Part shown: positions 19,802-28,148 of the stretch, in pieces | Layout of the letters: each line of letters starts with the position of its first letter | Numbering within the stretch: position 1 is the stretch's first letter | NCBI RefSeq assembly: GCF_041320665.1 | Contig: NZ_CP166730.1 | Span: 4,030,001-4,094,000 of the forward strand | Direction of reading: 5' to 3' | DNA length: 64,000 nt | Source: Comamonas sp. GB3 AK4-5 | GTDB lineage: Bacteria; Pseudomonadota; Gammaproteobacteria; Burkholderiales; Burkholderiaceae_C | Notes under the pieces: model-generated | The model's input: only the letters and a program-made list of their open reading frames with translations | What the model was told of the DNA's origin: nothing | Databases searched by the model: none | Position numbers and translations under genes: made by a program

Positions 19802-20770
19802 ATGAGTTTCGACATTTACCCCATCGTCCAGCAGCTGCGCCAGGTACGCGACCACTGGCGCGAGCAGCAAAATCGCACGGAAACCAGCCACCGCGAGTTC
19901 CCCTCCTGCGAAGCCATTGCCAAGGCCATGACAGACCTCAAGGGCGTGCTTTACCCCTTGCGTCTGGGGCCCGCAGATTTGCACCAGTCCGGCGAAGACT
20001 TCTATGTGGGGCACACCCTGGATCAGGCATTGCGAACGCTGCAAGCCCAGGCACAGATCGAGCTGCACTATCGCCATCGCAGCCAAGACACCTCCGCCGA
20101 CTTCGAAGCCCAGGCCACCCAGACCGTATACACTTTTGCCCAAAGCCTTCCCGCGCTGCGCCAGTTGCTGGACAGCGATGTGCAGGCCGCTTTCCACGGC
20201 GATCCGGCTGCACACAGCGTGGATGAAATCGTCCTCAGCTATCCCGGCGTGCTGGCGCTCATACACCACCGTATTGCCCACGCCCTCTACCAGCTGAAGC
20301 TGCCTCTGCTGGCGCGCATCATCTCCGAGCAGGCCCATGGCCAGACGGGGATAGACATCCACCCCGGCGCGCAAATTGGCCCAGGTTTTTTTATCGACCA
20401 CGGTACAGGCGTCGTGATCGGAGAAACGGCCATCATCGGCAGCAATGTGCGCATCTACCAGGCCGTGACGCTGGGTGCCAAGCGCTTCCCCAAAGACGCA
20501 CAAGGCCATTTGCAAAAGGGCTGGGCTCGCCACCCCATCGTCCAAGACGATGTGGTGATTTACGCAGGCGCCACCATCCTTGGCCGGGTCACCCTGGGCC
20601 GGGGCGCCGTCATAGGCGGCAATGTCTGGATCACCGGTGACGTGCCCCCCGGCACCCATGTCAGCCAGGCCAGCGCCAATGTGCAACAGGCCCCGCAGCA
20701 CCTGACCCTGCATCAGGCCTACGGCAACGCCGCGGCGCAGCCGGACTTCAGCGCCCCCGTGGCGAGCTGA
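19802..20770 (+). CDS. epsC: Serine O-acetyltransferase, encapsulin operon
   Basis: Makes O-acetylserine from serine and acetyl-CoA, the precursor for cysteine. It has 322 residues: an alpha-helical N-terminal part, then the left-handed beta-helix with GIDIHPGAQIGPGFFIDHGT and GVVIGETAIIGSNV. It resembles the SrpH/EpsC branch found with SrpI encapsulins rather than housekeeping CysE, being longer at the N-terminus. It starts 7 bp after the rhodanese gene and ends one base before the XRE regulator start. With the desulfurase it links cysteine synthesis to sulfur storage. Confidence 0.93.
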   Translation: MSFDIYPIVQQLRQVRDHWREQQNRTETSHREFPSCEAIAKAMTDLKGVLYPLRLGPADLHQSGEDFYVGHTLDQALRTLQAQAQIELHYRHRSQDTSADFEAQATQTVYTFAQSLPALRQLLDSDVQAAFHGDPAAHSVDEIVLSYPGVLALIHHRIAHALYQLKLPLLARIISEQAHGQTGIDIHPGAQIGPGFFIDHGTGVVIGETAIIGSNVRIYQAVTLGAKRFPKDAQGHLQKGWARHPIVQDDVVIYAGATILGRVTLGRGAVIGGNVWITGDVPPGTHVSQASANVQQAPQHLTLHQAYGNAAAQPDFSAPVAS

Positions 20771-20771
20771 C

Positions 20772-21047
20772 ATGCTGTCTCAGCGCTTTATCCAGGATTT
20801 CGGTCTGGCCGTACGCCAGCTACGCGAGGCCCGCAACTGGTCGCAAGAGCAGTTGGCCGCCCAATCCAACCTCAACCGCTCCTATGTCGGGGAAATCGAG
20901 CGCGGCAAGGTCGCGCCCTCGCTGGTCACGCTGCACAAACTGGCCCTGGCGCTGCTGATCAGCGCTTCCGAACTGCTGATCCATGCAGAGCACATCCATA
21001 CCCTGCGCCAAAGCCAGCTCCAGCACTTGGTGGCTATAGCCGGTTGA
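20772..21047 (+). CDS. XRE-family HTH regulator embedded in encapsulin operon
   Basis: A 91-residue protein consisting almost only of a Cro/CI-type helix-turn-helix (LREARNWSQEQLAAQSNLN, SYVGEIERGKVAPSLVTL). It lies between the serine acetyltransferase (1-bp gap) and the shell gene (70-bp gap) on the same strand. It is the obvious candidate to control the operon, perhaps in response to sulfur or cysteine status, but no operator was identified. There is no ligand or peptidase domain, so any signal must act on the HTH dimer or on a partner. Confidence 0.9.
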   Translation: MLSQRFIQDFGLAVRQLREARNWSQEQLAAQSNLNRSYVGEIERGKVAPSLVTLHKLALALLISASELLIHAEHIHTLRQSQLQHLVAIAG

Positions 21048-21117
21048 GGCCCAAGGGCCTGCATTGAACACTGGGACCTACCTCGTTTTCCCTCAACACT
21101 CACCCAGAGGATGACCC

Positions 21118-22056
21118 ATGACAGCACCTGCAAGCGGTACCCACACACTGAGCGACAGCGCTGCACGCCAGCTCGCCAATGCCACCAAGACCGCACCCCA
21201 GCTGGCCACCATCAGCCCGCGCTGGCTCACCCATCTGCTGCAATGGGCCCCTGTGGAGGCCGGCATTTACCGCGTCAACCAGGTCAAGCATCCCGAGGCC
21301 ATCCAAGTCACCTGCACCGCCAAGGAGTCCGAGAACCAGCTGCCGCGCACCTATGTCGACTATGACGAAAACCCGCGCGAATATTTCCTCAACGCCGTCT
21401 CCACCGTGCTGGACGTGCACACCCGCATCTCCGACCTCTACAGCAGCCCGCATGACCAGATCAAGGAGCAGCTGCGCCTGACCATTGAAACCATCAAGGA
21501 GAACCAGGAAAGCGAGCTCATCAACAACCCCGACTACGGCCTGCTGGCCCAGGTTGCGGAGGAGCAGCGCATCTTCCCCTTGACCGGCGCCCCCACCCCC
21601 GACGATCTGGACGAGCTGCTCACCAAGGTCTGGAAAGAGCCGGCCTTCTTCCTGGCCCACCCGCTCACCATTGCGGCCTTTGGCCGCGAGGCCACGCGCC
21701 GTGGCACCCCCCCGCCCACCGTCAGCCTGTTCGGCTCGCAGTTCATCACCTGGCGTGGTGTGCCGCTGATTCCTTCGGACAAGGTGCCTGTGGCCGATGG
21801 CAAGAGCAAAATCCTGCTGCTGCGCGTGGGCGACCGTCGCCAGGGCGTGGTCGGCCTGTTCCAGCCCGGCCTGCCCGGCGAACAAAGCCCTGGCCTTTCG
21901 GTGCGCTTCATGGGCATCAACAGCCACGCCATCGCCTCCTACCTGATCTCGCTGTACTGCTCGCTGGCCGTACTCACTCCCGATGCGCTCGCCGTGCTCG
22001 ACGACGTGGAGATCAACAAATACCACGACTACGCGGCGCTGGACAGCTACAAGTAA
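21118..22056 (+). CDS. srpI: Family 2A encapsulin shell protein (SrpI type)
   Basis: A 312-residue HK97-fold shell protein of the SrpI/family 2A class. These self-assemble into icosahedral nanocompartments that enclose a cysteine desulfurase and have been tied to sulfur starvation and elemental sulfur storage. Recognition is by family sequence: an N-terminal arm, the conserved TYVDYDENPREYFLNAVST, the long helix SPHDQIKEQLRLTIETIKEN, and the C-terminal FMGINSHAIASYLISLYCSL. There is no cyclic-nucleotide-binding insert, which separates it from family 2B. It is preceded by a good ribosome-binding site (AGAGGATG) and followed after 15 bp by the cargo gene. Confidence 0.95.
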   Translation: MTAPASGTHTLSDSAARQLANATKTAPQLATISPRWLTHLLQWAPVEAGIYRVNQVKHPEAIQVTCTAKESENQLPRTYVDYDENPREYFLNAVSTVLDVHTRISDLYSSPHDQIKEQLRLTIETIKENQESELINNPDYGLLAQVAEEQRIFPLTGAPTPDDLDELLTKVWKEPAFFLAHPLTIAAFGREATRRGTPPPTVSLFGSQFITWRGVPLIPSDKVPVADGKSKILLLRVGDRRQGVVGLFQPGLPGEQSPGLSVRFMGINSHAIASYLISLYCSLAVLTPDALAVLDDVEINKYHDYAALDSYK

Positions 22057-22071
22057 AGCGGGGAGCACCTT

Positions 22072-24186
22072 GTGACTTCCACCACTGCCCAACCCACGCT
22101 GCCCGCTGCGCCCCAAGGCCTGCACAGCAGCCCCATCGATACGGCGGCGCTCGCCCAACTGGCCTCTGCGTTCTTCCGTGCGCTGCCAGGCGAGGCAGCC
22201 TCGCCTGCGGGCCCGCAGTCAAGCGCGGGCAGTGCTGCAGCCCCAGCGCTGCCGGCCCCTTCCAGCGCCGGTACACGCAGCACCCGTTTGCCGCTGGGTG
22301 TACAGCCTCCCAGTAACCCGGCACCACCGGGCTCGCCCCTGGCCAGTCCCGTGGGGCTTTCACCCAATCTGCCTGGCACACCACTGCCCCTAGGCCAGGC
22401 CCCCGGCAGCAATTTGCTACCCAGCCATCCCTCAGAGGTCCTGGCGCTCGCCAACCGTGTACCGACCGGCCAACCCAAGGCCACGGCCGGCAATGGCGTG
22501 CCCGATGTGGCCCATACCGCCTTGCCTGCTTACGAGCCCCAGTTGCTCAGCCTGGCTGCGGGGGTACCCCAGGCCCATGCAGCCACGGCACAGAGCGCGG
22601 TGCAACCGCCCTCAGACAGCTCGGCGCCTCCGGTATCCGCATCACCCGCATCGCCGCCCACAGCTTCGCCCATTTCTTCGCCCTATTACTTCGCCAACCC
22701 GCAGTCCAGCGAGCGTCCATCCACCACAGGGCTGGACGCGCTCAGCAGCCAGGCGCTTGCTGCGCTGGTGGGTCAGCCGCCCGGGGTTCCGCCATTGCAT
22801 GCCCCAGGTCTGCCAGGCAATCGCAGCCCTTCTGGTGCCCCTGCGGCCAGCCCAACCGCCCCGCAGTTCTACTTTGTCGATGCCGTGCAACTGCCCGGCG
22901 GCCATGTAACGCCTGCCACAGCGGGCGCGCGCGTACCAGCGCTCGATGGGGCCGGCGACCGCCACCCGGCCTTTGACGTGCAGGCCGTGCGCCGCGACTT
23001 TCCCATTCTGCAAGAGCGCATCCACGGCAAACAGCTGGTCTGGCTGGACAACGCAGCCACCACGCACAAGCCGCGCCAGGTGATAGAGCGCCTGCGCCAG
23101 TTCTACGAGCACGAAAACTCCAACATCCACCGGGCCGCCCACGCGCTGGCGGCCCGCGCCACCGATGCCTATGAGCATGCGCGCGAGGTGGTGCGCCGTT
23201 TCATCAACGCCCCCGATGTGAATGAAGTCATTTTTGTGCGCGGCACGACCGAAGCCATCAACCTGGTGGCCCAAAGCTGGGGCGGACAGAACGTGGGCAC
23301 GGGCGATGAAGTCATCGTCAGCCATCTGGAGCACCACGCCAACATCGTTCCCTGGCAGCAGCTGGCCGCTGCCAAGGGCGCCAAGCTGCGCGTGATTCCC
23401 GTGGACGATCAGGGCCAGATCCTGCTGGAGGAATACCAAAAGCTGATCAACGAGCGCACCAAAATCGTCGCCATTACCCATGTCTCCAACGTGCTGGGCA
23501 CGGTGGTGCCTGTCAAGCAGGTGGTTGACATCGCCAAGCGCCACGGCATTGTGACCCTGGTCGACGGCGCCCAGTCCATTGCCCACACGCCGGTGGATGT
23601 GCAGGACATCGGCGCCGACTTTTTTGTCTTCTCCGGCCACAAGATCTTTGCACCCACCGGCATCGGAGCCCTCTGGGGCCGCCGCGCGCTGCTGGAGGCC
23701 ATGCCGCCCTGGCAAGGCGGCGGCAATATGATTGCCGACGTCACCTTCGAGAAAACCGTGTTCCAGCCCCTGCCCAACCGTTTCGAGGCCGGCACCGGCA
23801 ATATTGCCGACGCCGTGGGGCTGGGAGCGGCGCTGGAATATGTGGAGCGCATCGGCATAGACAACATCAGCCGCTACGAGCATGCGCTGGTGGACTACGG
23901 CATGCAGCAGTTGGCCCAGATTCCCGGCCTGCGCCTGATAGGTACGGTGCCGGGCAAGGCCAGCGTGCTGTCCTTTACCCTGGAGGGCTATACCACCGAC
24001 GAAGTGGGCAAGGCGCTGAACGCGGAGGGCATTGCCGTGCGCACCGGCCACCACTGCGCCCAGCCCATTCTGCGCCGCTATGGCGTGGAAAGCGCGGTGC
24101 GGCCTTCGCTGGCCTTCTACAACACCTTTGAAGAGGTCGACCTGTTGGTCTCGATCGTGCGCGGGCTGGCGGGGCAACGGCGTTAA
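22072..24186 (+). CDS. Encapsulin cargo: cysteine desulfurase with long disordered N-terminal domain
   Basis: A 704-residue PLP enzyme. Residues about 301-704 are a SufS-type (group II) cysteine desulfurase: PLP Lys524 in FSGHKIFAPTG, catalytic persulfide Cys662 in RTGHHCAQP, and the opening AVRRDFPILQ. Residues 1-300 are Pro/Ala/Ser-rich and low complexity, as in family 2A cargo domains. They are interrupted by a hydrophobic helix-like motif LAQLASAFFRALPG (27-40) and two aromatic clusters, SPYYFAN (204-209) and PQFYFVD (264-270). These are likely shell-binding points. GTG 22072 follows GGGGAG. It releases sulfur from cysteine inside the shell. Confidence 0.95.
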   Translation: MTSTTAQPTLPAAPQGLHSSPIDTAALAQLASAFFRALPGEAASPAGPQSSAGSAAAPALPAPSSAGTRSTRLPLGVQPPSNPAPPGSPLASPVGLSPNLPGTPLPLGQAPGSNLLPSHPSEVLALANRVPTGQPKATAGNGVPDVAHTALPAYEPQLLSLAAGVPQAHAATAQSAVQPPSDSSAPPVSASPASPPTASPISSPYYFANPQSSERPSTTGLDALSSQALAALVGQPPGVPPLHAPGLPGNRSPSGAPAASPTAPQFYFVDAVQLPGGHVTPATAGARVPALDGAGDRHPAFDVQAVRRDFPILQERIHGKQLVWLDNAATTHKPRQVIERLRQFYEHENSNIHRAAHALAARATDAYEHAREVVRRFINAPDVNEVIFVRGTTEAINLVAQSWGGQNVGTGDEVIVSHLEHHANIVPWQQLAAAKGAKLRVIPVDDQGQILLEEYQKLINERTKIVAITHVSNVLGTVVPVKQVVDIAKRHGIVTLVDGAQSIAHTPVDVQDIGADFFVFSGHKIFAPTGIGALWGRRALLEAMPPWQGGGNMIADVTFEKTVFQPLPNRFEAGTGNIADAVGLGAALEYVERIGIDNISRYEHALVDYGMQQLAQIPGLRLIGTVPGKASVLSFTLEGYTTDEVGKALNAEGIAVRTGHHCAQPILRRYGVESAVRPSLAFYNTFEEVDLLVSIVRGLAGQRR

Positions 24187-24204
24187 AGCGCGCGCTGCCC
24201 CCTC

Positions 24205-24471
24205 AGAACGTGTTCAAAGTCTCCTCGTGACGCGCCAGCGTCTTTGCGGAATGGGATACAAGGCGCGATACCGCAGCAATAGCCGCGCTATTGCGAGGAT
24301 TCGCAACACAGTAGGCCGCCCGCAAAGGCACTGGCCCGAAGGGTTGGAGCGAAATCGGGCGATTTCTTCGCACTGTGGCTTGCTTGCACACGCGTGCAAG
24401 CAAGCCCCATCGGCTCGAACTCATCCCGATTGCGTTCCAACGCGCCTGCGTAGAGACATTGAACACGTTCT
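24205..24471. repeat. ~267-bp element with terminal inverted repeats (copy A)
   Basis: Begins AGAACGTGTTCAAAGTCTC and ends GAGACATTGAACACGTTCT, a near-perfect 19-bp terminal inverted repeat. Inside are several hairpins: GCAATAG/CTATTGC, GCGAAATC/GATTTC, and a perfect 13-bp arm pair at 24377-24389 and 24394-24406 (GGCTTGCTTGCAC/GTGCAAGCAAGCC). A second full copy lies at 47933-48200 and differs at about twenty positions by eye. There is no transposase; a MITE-like or REP-like element. Short open frames inside are not genes. Confidence 0.88.
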
Positions 24472-24529
24472 CAGCCACCCCTCTGCCCGAAAGGGCGAGG
24501 GAAGAACCCATGGGCACTACGCGCAGAAC

Positions 24530-24653
24530 TGGCGCAGCCCAGCCCAGGGCTCCCGTGCAAGGGCCGCCCCGCCGCACTGGCAGCGTCCCCCTGCCCGCAT
24601 CGCTTTGCGATGCGAGAGCGGGGGGAAGGCACGAAGTGCCTCAGGGGGGTGTT
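24530..24653. repeat. C/G-run repeat abutting the 3' end of the lysE-type gene
   Basis: A ~120-bp stretch with GCAAGGGCCGCC, GCGTCCCCCTGCC, a GCGGGGGGAAGGC block and the end CTCAGGGGGGTGTT directly before the stop codon of the minus-strand exporter gene. The same architecture and end are at 38238-38361. It runs antisense to the gene and so forms its 3' untranslated region. The 24472-24529 stretch before it holds nothing I recognise. Confidence 0.65.
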
Positions 24654-25283
24654 TCAGTCCAGCGGCCGCAACAACAGCAGCGCGCACAAGGCCAGCATGA
24701 AGATGGCAATGCCACCATCCAGCGCACGCCAGGCCAGGGGCTTGCGAAAAACGGGCTCTAGAAAACGAGCGCCAAAGCCCAGCACAGAGAACCAGGTCAC
24801 GCTGGCTACGCAGGCGCCCAGACCAAATGCCCATTGCGCCATGCCCGGATAGCGCGTGGAAAGGCTGCCCAGCAAAACCATGGTGTCGAGATACACATGC
24901 GGGTTCAGAAAGGTGAATGCCAGGCAGGCCAGCAACACCCGACGCCTGCTTCTCTCCTTGCCTTGCGCCACCACCAAGGTGGCGGCACCGCGCCAGGCCC
25001 TGTGTGCGGCCTGAAGGCCATACCACCCAAGGAAGATCGCACCACCAAAGCGCAGCGCCTGTAACAGCGCCGGCCACTCGCGCACCATGGCGCCCACGCC
25101 GGCAACGCCGCAGAGAATGAGTGCAATATCGCTGAGCGCACAGACCATGACCACCAAAGCCACATGGCTGCGTTCCAGCCCCTGCCGCAACACAAAGGCG
25201 TTTTGTGCGCCGATGGCGATGATGAGGCCCGCTCCGGCCACGAATCCGGTAGAGGCGGCTGCAAGAAACATTGGATGATCCAC
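24654..25283 (-). CDS. LysE/ArgO-family amino-acid exporter
   Basis: A 209-residue membrane protein with six hydrophobic segments and the LysE signature near the N-terminus (IIAIGAQNAFVLRQG) plus FLNPHVYLDTMVLLG. Members export lysine, arginine or their analogues. It is divergent from a LysR regulator of the ArgP/LysG type, the classic exporter-regulator pair. The start is given at GTG 25283; an in-frame ATG at 25271 is equally possible. The 95-bp divergent promoter region presumably contains the regulator's site. Confidence 0.93.
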   Translation of the reverse strand: MDHPMFLAAASTGFVAGAGLIIAIGAQNAFVLRQGLERSHVALVVMVCALSDIALILCGVAGVGAMVREWPALLQALRFGGAIFLGWYGLQAAHRAWRGAATLVVAQGKERSRRRVLLACLAFTFLNPHVYLDTMVLLGSLSTRYPGMAQWAFGLGACVASVTWFSVLGFGARFLEPVFRKPLAWRALDGGIAIFMLALCALLLLRPLD

Positions 25284-25378
25284 GGGTGCAAGAAAGTGCG
25301 CTATGGTGCGGTCGGCATGGAGTTAAGCAAAGCTATTAATTCTTTGTGTCGTCAAGAAAATCTAATCTTCGCCATCCC

Positions 25379-26284
25379 ATGGATTTGGTCCACCCACAGC
25401 TGGCCGCCTTTGCGGCCGTACTGGAAGAAGGCAGCTTCGAGGCCGCAGGGCGCCGGCTTTCCGTGACCTCCTCCGCCGTGTCCCAACGCATCAAGGCACT
25501 GGAAGACCGGCTGGGGCAGGTGCTGGTTGTGCGCCAGCCGCCCTGCCGCCCCACGCCTGCTGGCGAGCTGCTGCTGCGCCGGGTGCGCCCCATGCAGACG
25601 CTGGAAGCAGAGGCCTTGACCGACTTTCTGCCGGAAAAAAACCTGAGTGCCCTGGCCCGGCCGATTGCCATCGCTGTCAACAGCGACTCGCTGGCCACCT
25701 GGTTTCTGCCCGCCCTCGCCCAGCTAAACAGACAATACGGTTATCTATTCGATGTGCGGGTGGACGATCAGGACCACACCTTGCATCTGCTGCGCGACGG
25801 CTCGGTGCTGGGCGCCGTGACCTCCGAAGCTGCGGCGCTGCAAGGCTGCGAAGTGCAGGCATTGGGAGCCATGCGCTACCAAGCCATCGCGGCACCGGAC
25901 TTTGTGACGCGCTACTTCCCGGCTGGTGTGGATGCGGCCTCGCTCGCCCTGGCACCCATGATCGTGTTCAACCGCAAGGACGAGCTGCAATGGCGCTTTG
26001 TGCGCCGTGTCACCCGCGCCCGCCTTGCGCCACCCATGCACTATCTGCCGACCGCCACGGGGTTTGTGGAAGCCGCCGCACTGGGCCTGGGCTGGTGCCT
26101 GGCCCCCGAGTCGCTGGTGCAACCCGCGCTGGCAGCAGGCAGCATTGCGCTCATTGCACCGGAGCGGTGGCTCGACGTACACCTGTACTGGCAGCATGCA
26201 GCCGTACGCTCTGCCACCCTGCAAAACATCAGCGCGGAAATACGCCGCGCAGCCCCCACATCGCTGCGTAGCAAAGGCAAATAG
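25379..26284 (+). CDS. LysR-family regulator, ArgP/LysG type
   Basis: 301 residues beginning MDLVHPQLAAFAAVLEEGSF, with the N-terminal HTH (VTSSAVSQRIKALEDRLG) and an effector domain. The opening and its divergent pairing with a LysE exporter match the ArgP/LysG group, which activates export in response to lysine or arginine. ATG 25379 is chosen by homology; 11 codons further upstream are open but unconserved. Confidence 0.92.
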   Translation: MDLVHPQLAAFAAVLEEGSFEAAGRRLSVTSSAVSQRIKALEDRLGQVLVVRQPPCRPTPAGELLLRRVRPMQTLEAEALTDFLPEKNLSALARPIAIAVNSDSLATWFLPALAQLNRQYGYLFDVRVDDQDHTLHLLRDGSVLGAVTSEAAALQGCEVQALGAMRYQAIAAPDFVTRYFPAGVDAASLALAPMIVFNRKDELQWRFVRRVTRARLAPPMHYLPTATGFVEAAALGLGWCLAPESLVQPALAAGSIALIAPERWLDVHLYWQHAAVRSATLQNISAEIRRAAPTSLRSKGK

Positions 26285-26338
26285 GCACAGAAGTAGGCCG
26301 GGATATATGCGGCCCTCGGGCCAAGCCCAGCGGCCGGT

Positions 26339-27292
26339 CTATCCCACTTCATGTCCTTGGTACTTCTGTGCCAGCGCCATGGGCGTGAGGTGCAAGGCCT
26401 CGTGCTTCACCATCAGCGCATGCGACCAGTCGACAAAGCACCGAACCTTGGTGGAAAGGTGCTTTCGGGTGGGATAGACGATATGGATGGGCCGAGGCTT
26501 CCAATGCCACTGCGGCAGCACGGGCATGAGCAGGCCAGAGCGCACATAAGCCTCTACGGCAAACGGCGCTGCGGGGCAGACGCCCGCCCCAGCCACGCAG
26601 GCCGCGATGGCCACATCAGGGTCTTCAAACTGCAGCGCCTCCGCCTCCTGAAACGGTATGCACTGCCCACCATTTTCAAGCTGCCAGGCCAGTCTGCCGC
26701 CACCCCGGGGACTGAACCATGTCATGCGGCGGTGCTTCCACAAATCTTCGGGCGCTTGCAGCGGCGCGGCCGCTTTCAGATAGCCTGGGGCGGCATAAAG
26801 ACCAATCGTCACATCCGCCACATGCCTTGCCACCATGGCCGAGTCTTCCAGGCTTCCCCCGCGGATGGCGCAGTCAATGCCTTCCTCCAGCAGGTTGCTG
26901 ACACGGTCGCTGCTGCCCAAACGCAGGGCCAGGTTCGGGAACAGCCGCTGGAACTCGTGCAGCCTGGGCCCAATCACCCAGCGGGCAATCGAGCTCAGCA
27001 CGTCCACATGGATGCTGCCCGCAGGCGCACTCGCGCTGCCCTTGAGGGCATCTTCCACCTCGTCAATGTCCTGCAGAATCTGGCGGCAGCGCTCCAGATA
27101 CACCTCGCCATCCCTGGTCAGGCGCAAGGCTCTCGTGCTGCGATGCAGCAGCCGAACGCCCAATGCGGCCTCCAGGTCTGAAATACGCTGTGAGACCCGC
27201 GCCTTGGGCAGTGCCTGCAATTCAGCAGACCGCGTGAAGCTGCCAGCGTCCACCACAGCCACAAAGCTTTTCATTGCACTGAGCTTGTCCAT
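26339..27292 (-). CDS. LysR-family transcriptional regulator (CrgA/YafC-like)
   Basis: 317 residues: HTH (MKSFVAVVDAGSFTRSAE; PKARVSQRISDLEAALG), wing with LLHRSTRALRLTRDGEVY, then the substrate-binding domain with DCAIRGG and VAGAGVCPAAPF. This pattern is typical of the large LTTR subgroup that controls neighbouring oxidoreductase or quinone-response genes. It is divergent from the DsbA-like gene at 27400 across 107 bp, so it probably controls that gene. It is convergent with the ArgP-like gene. Confidence 0.92.
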   Translation of the reverse strand: MDKLSAMKSFVAVVDAGSFTRSAELQALPKARVSQRISDLEAALGVRLLHRSTRALRLTRDGEVYLERCRQILQDIDEVEDALKGSASAPAGSIHVDVLSSIARWVIGPRLHEFQRLFPNLALRLGSSDRVSNLLEEGIDCAIRGGSLEDSAMVARHVADVTIGLYAAPGYLKAAAPLQAPEDLWKHRRMTWFSPRGGGRLAWQLENGGQCIPFQEAEALQFEDPDVAIAACVAGAGVCPAAPFAVEAYVRSGLLMPVLPQWHWKPRPIHIVYPTRKHLSTKVRCFVDWSHALMVKHEALHLTPMALAQKYQGHEVG

Positions 27293-27399
27293 TTGTTCGC
27301 AATAGTTGAACAGTGATTCCTGCAGTTTGGCATTTATCTAAAAATCCAATGCAACTACCCTCACCAAGACGATCAACCCACTGATGCGAGGCCTGAACC

Positions 27400-28140
27400 A
27401 TGTTGAACTGCGATGCGAAAACAGGGGTGTGCAAACTCCCCGATCCATCCACCCCTCCATCCCCACTGCGCCCGGAGGCGATGACGGTCCCCACGGTCCG
27501 CTACATTGGCGACCCCATGTGCTCCTGGTGCTGGGGCATCTCCCCCGCTCTGCAAGCGCTGGCGGCCTACTGCAAGGACCACCACATCGACTTCAGCGTG
27601 CATGTGGGAGGCCTACGTGCTGGCGGCGGAGATGCATGGAACGCGCCCTTCAAGGCGTTTTTGCGCCATGAGTGGGAGACCATCCAGCGCGTCACGGGCC
27701 AGCCATTTGGATTTACCCTGCTGGATGAGGCCGCGTTCCATTACGACACCGAGCCGGCCTGCCGCGCCGTCGTGGCCATGTCGCAGCTGCTGGCAGAGCG
27801 CAAAGACGCCAGCCAGGCCGTGCTGGCCTTTTTCTCCGGCATACAAAAACAGTTCTATGTAGATGGTGCCGACCCCAAGCAAGCCGCGTTCTATCGCCCG
27901 CTGTGCACACAGGCCGGTGTGCCCTATGCGGAATTTCTCCAGCACTTTCTGTCCCCGCAAGCCCAGGCCGCCACCCTGGAGGAATTCCAGCGCTGCCGGA
28001 GCTGGGGCATCAGGGGGTTTCCCAGCATCTTGCTGGACAGAGGCGGTGAGATGCGTCTGCTGGCCTCGGGCCACACGACGGGCACCGCATTGATGGAAAA
28101 ACTGGAATCGCTGTTGGGCGATGCCACTGCCACCTCTTGA
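27400..28140 (+). CDS. DsbA-family protein with CSWCWG motif
   Basis: 246 residues of the DsbA/FrnE thioredoxin-fold family. The active-site-like motif is DPMCSWCWG near residue 40, followed by the helical insert and a C-terminal GIRGFPSILLDRGGEM containing the cis-Pro loop. No signal peptide is seen, so it is cytoplasmic; FrnE-like members act as disulfide isomerases or glutathione-dependent oxidoreductases. It starts opposite a LysR gene and is followed 8 bp later by a YdhR-type gene, probably in one operon. Confidence 0.88.
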   Translation: MLNCDAKTGVCKLPDPSTPPSPLRPEAMTVPTVRYIGDPMCSWCWGISPALQALAAYCKDHHIDFSVHVGGLRAGGGDAWNAPFKAFLRHEWETIQRVTGQPFGFTLLDEAAFHYDTEPACRAVVAMSQLLAERKDASQAVLAFFSGIQKQFYVDGADPKQAAFYRPLCTQAGVPYAEFLQHFLSPQAQAATLEEFQRCRSWGIRGFPSILLDRGGEMRLLASGHTTGTALMEKLESLLGDATATS

Positions 28141-28148
28141 GGAAAAAA

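Noticed and set aside
24375..24761. Open frames inside the ~268-bp repeat (also 48122 and 43026) that translate similarly (RLEL-P-AL-AC)
   Set aside because: Their similarity comes from the repeat itself; no ribosome-binding site, and they end at different places in unrelated flanks.
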